64,000 bases of DNA, from the NCBI RefSeq assembly GCF_000237925.1, contig NC_031502.1, positions 36,013,299-36,077,298 on the forward strand. The letters are read 5' to 3'. The stretch comes from Schistosoma mansoni (taxonomy: Eukaryota; Platyhelminthes; Trematoda; Strigeidida; Schistosomatidae). The notes below the pieces were generated by a model. The model was not told where the DNA came from. It made no database searches and saw only the letters and a list, made by a program, of their open reading frames with translations. This document shows positions 59,296 through 64,000 of the stretch, one piece after another. Position numbers and translations under genes: made by a program. Position 1 is the stretch's first letter; every line of letters starts with the position of its first letter.

Positions 59296-62200
59296 ATGTC
59301 TGTGTTCACGTTTCTATCTCGTTCCCTTCCTCCATTAATTAACATACCTGGAGTAACATCTACTCTTTGTGTCAGCCAAAAGGTTTTTTGTTCGATACTT
59401 CCTCACTAAAATGTAGCTTCTGCGGTTGTATGGTCTCATCTTTTCTGACTCCACTGGTGTTTATGCATTTGGACCTGAAGTACTTCGATCTCTGCGAAAG
59501 CTGGAAAGTTTAGTTGACAATAGCATGTTACAGTTAGGAGCTCAGCGTGTTTTACTGCCAACGTTAGGTCCGAGACATATTTGGGAAAAGTCTGGTATGT
59601 ATATATACTGCATTATCAACCGTACAGGTCGATGGTCCACCATGCAGAGTAGCTTATTCAGGGTCAAAGACAGATTATCTCATGAGTACTGTTTACAGCC
59701 AGTAATATTTAATTCCCTCACATTCTGTTAGACCCATGAAGAATATATAACCAATTTCGTTGCCTGTCTAAATTTATCGTATAAATCCCTCCCTGTTTTG
59801 GTGTATCAGGTAAGTTACATAAAAATACTTATGTTTTCAAGATAACCAGCAAATTTCGAGATGAACCTCACCCTAAACACGGTCTAGTCAGGGGACGTGA
59901 GTTTTTAATGCAAGGTACTGGCACTTTATCCTGCTTAATTGACTTCCAGACATTTACACATTTGATGCTTCTGTCGAAACGGCTGAGAAAACGTATAAAC
60001 GTGTAAAGACTGCATATTCTGACTTGATGGTTAACCTTGAGTTACCATACCTAGTTGGTAAGCAGGCCTTTTTTGTGGCTAGTTGATTGTATATAATTGT
60101 GCTACGCCAATTAATAGATGTCACTTACAAATTACAAAGTACTGAGTATCTTAAGGCAAATATTCAATAAGACTCGACTATTTGAAATGTGCTCTGTCTA
60201 CATAAAAACTACTTGTATAGTCTTTGTTAGTAATCTGTCAACCCTTGATTTTAGGTTCTAAATGCTGTGTTGCTAACATCAGTCCTAAAAGTTAACTGTT
60301 AGACCTCACAACTTAGTACTCATTTCGAGCTCAGAGTCCTGTAGTTCTGGTTAGTTTCCGCACGGTAGTTGATAAAGTGTAATTATATCCACTGACGGGT
60401 TATTGCGGTTCACCTGAATTTTTGTAATATATCCCCCTGTATTCTATTTAAATTCCTAGCACTGAATTAATTAGATCTGAACTTTAGGGTATTTCAGGGA
60501 TATAGACCCTTAAAACGAATCAGCAGTGATGTGAAGGAGGAATATATTCTGGCTTTAATCTCCAAATTGTTGACGATAGTAATGAATATGTACTTTGATA
60601 GCTCACATAAAAAGTGTCTGAATATTCTCTTGGATTATTATGTCAGTAGAAAGCACTCGACAGACTAAAAATCATATCAGTAAAAACTGTAAATCATTAT
60701 AAGTTTCCGTTGTCCGACTTGCGGGTATCTGAAGTAAATGCATTATCGATTCACTCTTGAGAAATAAATTTGAAACATTCGTTCCGTTATTACGTTGCAC
60801 ACAAGTGACATAGATTTCAACCGACTTGCATGTTATGCAAAGACATATCTGTACATTCAAAACAGATCATGCTGATTTTCATGAAAGCGAATTGTCTTAG
60901 TCATAAGAACAATCAGTAGTCGTCAGATTGTCTCATATACATCTGAGGTAAAATAAAAGATGTTGCGAATCACTGATAAAGTCAGGTTTTATGGACGTTC
61001 TTAGAAAGTAACGGAAGAAAGCTAATGTCTGGTGGTTAACTACAAGAACTATATCAACACCGTATACATATTAAGCTTATCTCGGTCTCTTTTAATTTAC
61101 CGTAGAGTGGAATCTCTCAGTTCTTTTTTTCATTTCTTTAAGCTCTAATTTATTAACTCCATCTGTTATATCCTCACATCTTTCGCATCCCCTTTTAAAT
61201 CAAGCATGTGCAGATCCAGGTAATGTTGGTGGTCTCATTTCAGAGGAATTTCACGTTGAAGCTGATATAGGAGAAGACCGAATATTAACGTGCTCAAAGT
61301 GAGTTGTAATGAATTTCGCGCTATTCTGATTAACACATTTAATCACATCATATAGATTCAAGCAGTTCTACCCACTTTTCTGATTGGTCTTTACTTAAAA
61401 AAGGAATACGTTCACCGTGAATAACCATGCTTTGCAAAATCTATCAGATGTGATTGAGCGAATACTGCAAATGTAGCTACCAGAACTATTTTACGGACTA
61501 TTACTTAAATTTTTACTTTATAATTATTAAGACGCTAGCTGTAGCTGAAATAGTATACGCGGGGAGTATAAACACAACCAGCATTTTTATTGGCGAATCA
61601 TTAAAACAGTAAACCAAAAGTGCATCGACCTTTTTGGTTTCACTGGACCTCATTAAACCTAAACTTCGACTTAGATACTTCTCATAAGTCGCTTTCATGA
61701 ACTTTAAGGTTTTTTCAAAGATTAAAAGTAAGATCTTTGCATTTGAAACGTAGTCGATAGTTTCAAATAAACAAAGTGCCATGGTTTGATTTACCTGTTA
61801 ACTATACAAATGAAAATGATCATATCAGCTGTCAATGGACTTACATCGAAGTAATGTACCTTTTCTGTGTAAATTCAAAGTGTTGCCTTACAATGAACAT
61901 CATAATATCGATAAATTACATTCTGTTAATCTTTCCTTTGACAAGTCATACTACTAGAGAATGGTTAGTTTTTGAAAATTAACAAGTACTTAGTGCATTA
62001 TGAGTACCATTTGCAGCTTTTGGAGCAGCCAATTATATATGAATGATTAATAATAAATCCCAGTTTTTCCTGTCTAATTTAAGCGGCGCGAAAGTATGTC
62101 ATTTGATATGCACAAAACGTAAGTCCTTTGGTCCAAACGATAACTTGACATCAATCTTCTGTAAGTTGATTATAGTGTAAAATGAATTAGGCGAAATTGA

Positions 62201-62575
62201 TTGCACCTCAACATCTATCGGCAACTATAAGAGCCGTCAGTTATAAGCAATGTAGGACTTGGTACGAATGTGTATTAGCCCAAGGTGCTGCACCATATCA
62301 CTGAAGCTTGGTGAAGTTGTCAAAAGAAATATCATTGAGGTAGTATTAGTGAAGAGTAAGCATCAAATATACCTGAAGATAATTGTAAAATATTATGAGA
62401 GACCCAATGTTAGGTCGAAATAACGAGTGACTGATACAGCACTAAAACTGTTTCGACTCCCGGATAATGCCCAACTCTAATAAATTGAAATGGTTGCTTG
62501 TCCACTCGGCATAACTCAAATTAAACATACGAAAATACTTTATTTCCGAAGGTTGTTCTCGAGGTACTAATATTA

Positions 62576-62617
<42 letters not shown>

Positions 62618-64000
62618 GTCCAATACATGTTCATATTATCTAAAACAAGGAACGCTGGCTTCCAGCAAATCCGTATCTTGTAAAAACCATGTTGTCTATT
62701 TTAATGTGAAGAATATTCTTTTTCACATTTTGTCCTAAAATTATGGTAAGGTATCTAACTCCACGTTTATCCACTACTTTACGGATATACTAACATTTGT
62801 TCACATATTTTGCTTGTATAAATCTTGAACTATAAAATCAGTTTATTTTTTTTAATCTGTCCAAATACCCATCACACCTCTTGATTCATTTCAGATGCTC
62901 CTTGAAATTCAATTCTGAACTTGAAGGTATTTATCATTATGAAGGAAATTACTTACAGGTGAAGTTACCAGCTCCCTCTGTTCCTTACAATCTTGCCCAA
63001 AAGTATTCCATGAAGTTCAAGGTATAGAAGTAAGTAACCAAGAATCACCGGCTAAATACTTATTGTTCCCGTTCGTAAAAATCTTTCCAGCTGGTGACAT
63101 TTAACCTGACACAAGCCGCCATTACTTCAACATGCCCCTTAGTTAACTGGACGCATTATCACTAAACTTTTGAAGTCATTGTAGATTTATAGTACAACAA
63201 TGATATAATGCTTGCGTGATCAACTATGTGAATTCATTTGTTTGAGTAAGGATTATTCTGAAACTGAATTAATAATGGACACCTTTCTCAGCGAATGGAT
63301 ATTAGAGAGAACCCGCCAGCACAGTGTTTATATTTTTATTCAAGACACAATCAATCCTAAATGATTTATTGTTTTTGTCTTCTATTTGAGCATCCCCAAC
63401 TAGTTGGATACCTGTAGTGCTTTAAGTCATGGGAATATAAGACTCTCGTAGCTTATTATGTGACATGAAAGATTATGTTTATCATTATCTAGTACATATA
63501 ATTTAATACTGTTTTAAGGGCATACTTTTACCGAACTGATGAAAGATACCCAGTAATGTGGTTGGAAATATCCCTAACTCGTTGCTTCCAAAGTAGCTTT
63601 ACAGGTTTCATTTGATATCACGATGTACTTAGTTTTGAATATCGCCATTTGAACACTTTCATGTTTATCTTTTCTTAAGGTCGCCCACTGTTTCCTATTG
63701 GGAGAGCGATATTCAAAGTGCTTTGATGCCACTTATCGATCCCCTTCAGGCTCGAAGTAAGTTATAGTAAAATTACCTGTGAAAACTACATTGTCTTAAT
63801 CATTCTTTTAATGTTTGGAAATTTTACGTATGATGTTTATCTCATAAAATGACTCACATTACCTCATATATTTTATATCCTAGACTTATGTTCATGGGGT
63901 GCTATGGTCTTGGAATATCACGTTTACTTGCCGTCTGCATCGAACACTTGACAAGAGTTGCATTTCCTGACAAGTCCAAAGATCAGATCACACAGCTTCG
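59296..64000 (+). CDS. PARS2: Mitochondrial prolyl-tRNA synthetase (11 exons, runs off right edge)
   Basis: Class II aminoacyl-tRNA synthetase that charges mitochondrial tRNA-Pro. Exons: 59296-59382, 59417-59594, 59628-59701, 59732-59809, 59842-59914, 59950-60057, 61205-61298, 62895-62926, 62959-63029, 63680-63756 and 63884 to beyond 64000; all phases agree. The first 29 residues (MSVFTFLSRSLPPLINIPGV...) look like a mitochondrial targeting peptide. Then follow YGLIFSDSTGVYAFGPEVL, the THEEYIT box (exon 4), class II motif 2 as SKFRDEPHPKHGLVRGREF (exon 5), IYTFDAS, GNVGGLISEEF with ADIGEDR (exon 7), CPKVFHEVQGIEV then AHCFLLGERYS, and motif 3 start GCYGLGISR (exon 11). About 329 codons are visible of an expected 450-480. 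The short form without an N-terminal extension fits PARS2 rather than the cytosolic enzyme. Confidence 0.93.
59383..59949 (+). other. Micro-intron series in PARS2
   Basis: Five successive introns of 34, 33, 30, 32 and 35 bp (59383-59416, 59595-59627, 59702-59731, 59810-59841, 59915-59949); another of 32 bp lies at 62927-62958. All are GT-AG. The 30-bp one (59702-59731) is the shortest supported in the window. Confidence 0.85.
60058..61204. other. PARS2 intron 6, no element recognised
   Basis: A 1147-bp intron ending in a strong pyrimidine tract before the acceptor at 61204. No gene or named repeat seen inside. Confidence 0.4.
61299..62894. other. PARS2 intron 7 with TA microsatellite
   Basis: A 1.6-kb intron. 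A TA run of about 17 units lies at 62579-62613. An 89-codon minus-strand open frame (61782-61513) has no family signal. Confidence 0.5.

Noticed and set aside
1-64000. CRISPR arrays, operons, bacterial promoters or a foreign island
   Set aside because: The window has spliced metazoan genes and retroelements throughout; no direct-repeat spacer pattern or prokaryotic gene layout was seen.

Overview
This window is AT-rich eukaryotic DNA from a parasitic flatworm, most probably a schistosome blood fluke; the species cannot be fixed from sequence alone. The signs are: conserved genes cut by clusters of 30-41 bp introns near their 5' ends (a schistosome habit) alternating with kilobase introns; tRNA-headed SINE-like repeats carrying hammerhead ribozyme cores of the schistosome alpha type; and relics of RTE, CR1, Penelope-like and Ty3/gypsy retroelements of the kinds reported in schistosomes. 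No bacterial features, CRISPR arrays or rRNA were seen.

Five host genes are supported. (1) 1-547, minus: 5' end of ZMYND10, a dynein-arm assembly factor; the gene runs off the left edge. (2) 16250-17920, plus: a CEP164-like centriolar WW protein in one large exon. (3) 20307-39961, minus: a complete CSB/ERCC6 homologue, 17 coding exons and 1408 codons, assembled here with every splice phase consistent. (4) 53707-54355, plus: four consecutive exons of a gene I do not recognise. (5) 59296-64000, plus: mitochondrial prolyl-tRNA synthetase (PARS2), 11 exons, running off the right edge. CEP164 and CSB are convergent. ZMYND10 and CEP164 both belong to cilium biology, CSB to transcription-coupled repair and PARS2 to mitochondrial translation; I see no sign of a shared operon or pathway.

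The rest is mostly retroelement debris. 870-2125 holds an RTE relic; 4640-8860 two copies of a LINE-like repeat; 9714-13570 a nearly complete but broken CR1-like LINE with a PHD-type zinc finger in ORF1. The CSB introns hold hammerhead SINEs, a 5'-truncated RTE, a long near-perfect hairpin (33210-33468) and a twin-primed RTE insertion with a 15-bp target-site duplication (34587-36701). 43200-48280 carries CR1-like and other LINE relics. 48900-53700 is the most unusual block: a ~404-bp almost identical inverted repeat, about 4 kb apart, encloses LINE ORF1 debris and a Penelope-like GIY-YIG endonuclease module with head-to-head inverted termini. 55205-57250 is a gypsy-like relic with a small LINE inserted in gag, and 57840-58700 is another CR1-like relic. 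Four N gaps (45225-45424, 49311-49538, 51250-51449, 54431-54630) all sit at repeats or inverted-repeat edges, so local order and orientation between 45 and 55 kb should be trusted less than elsewhere.
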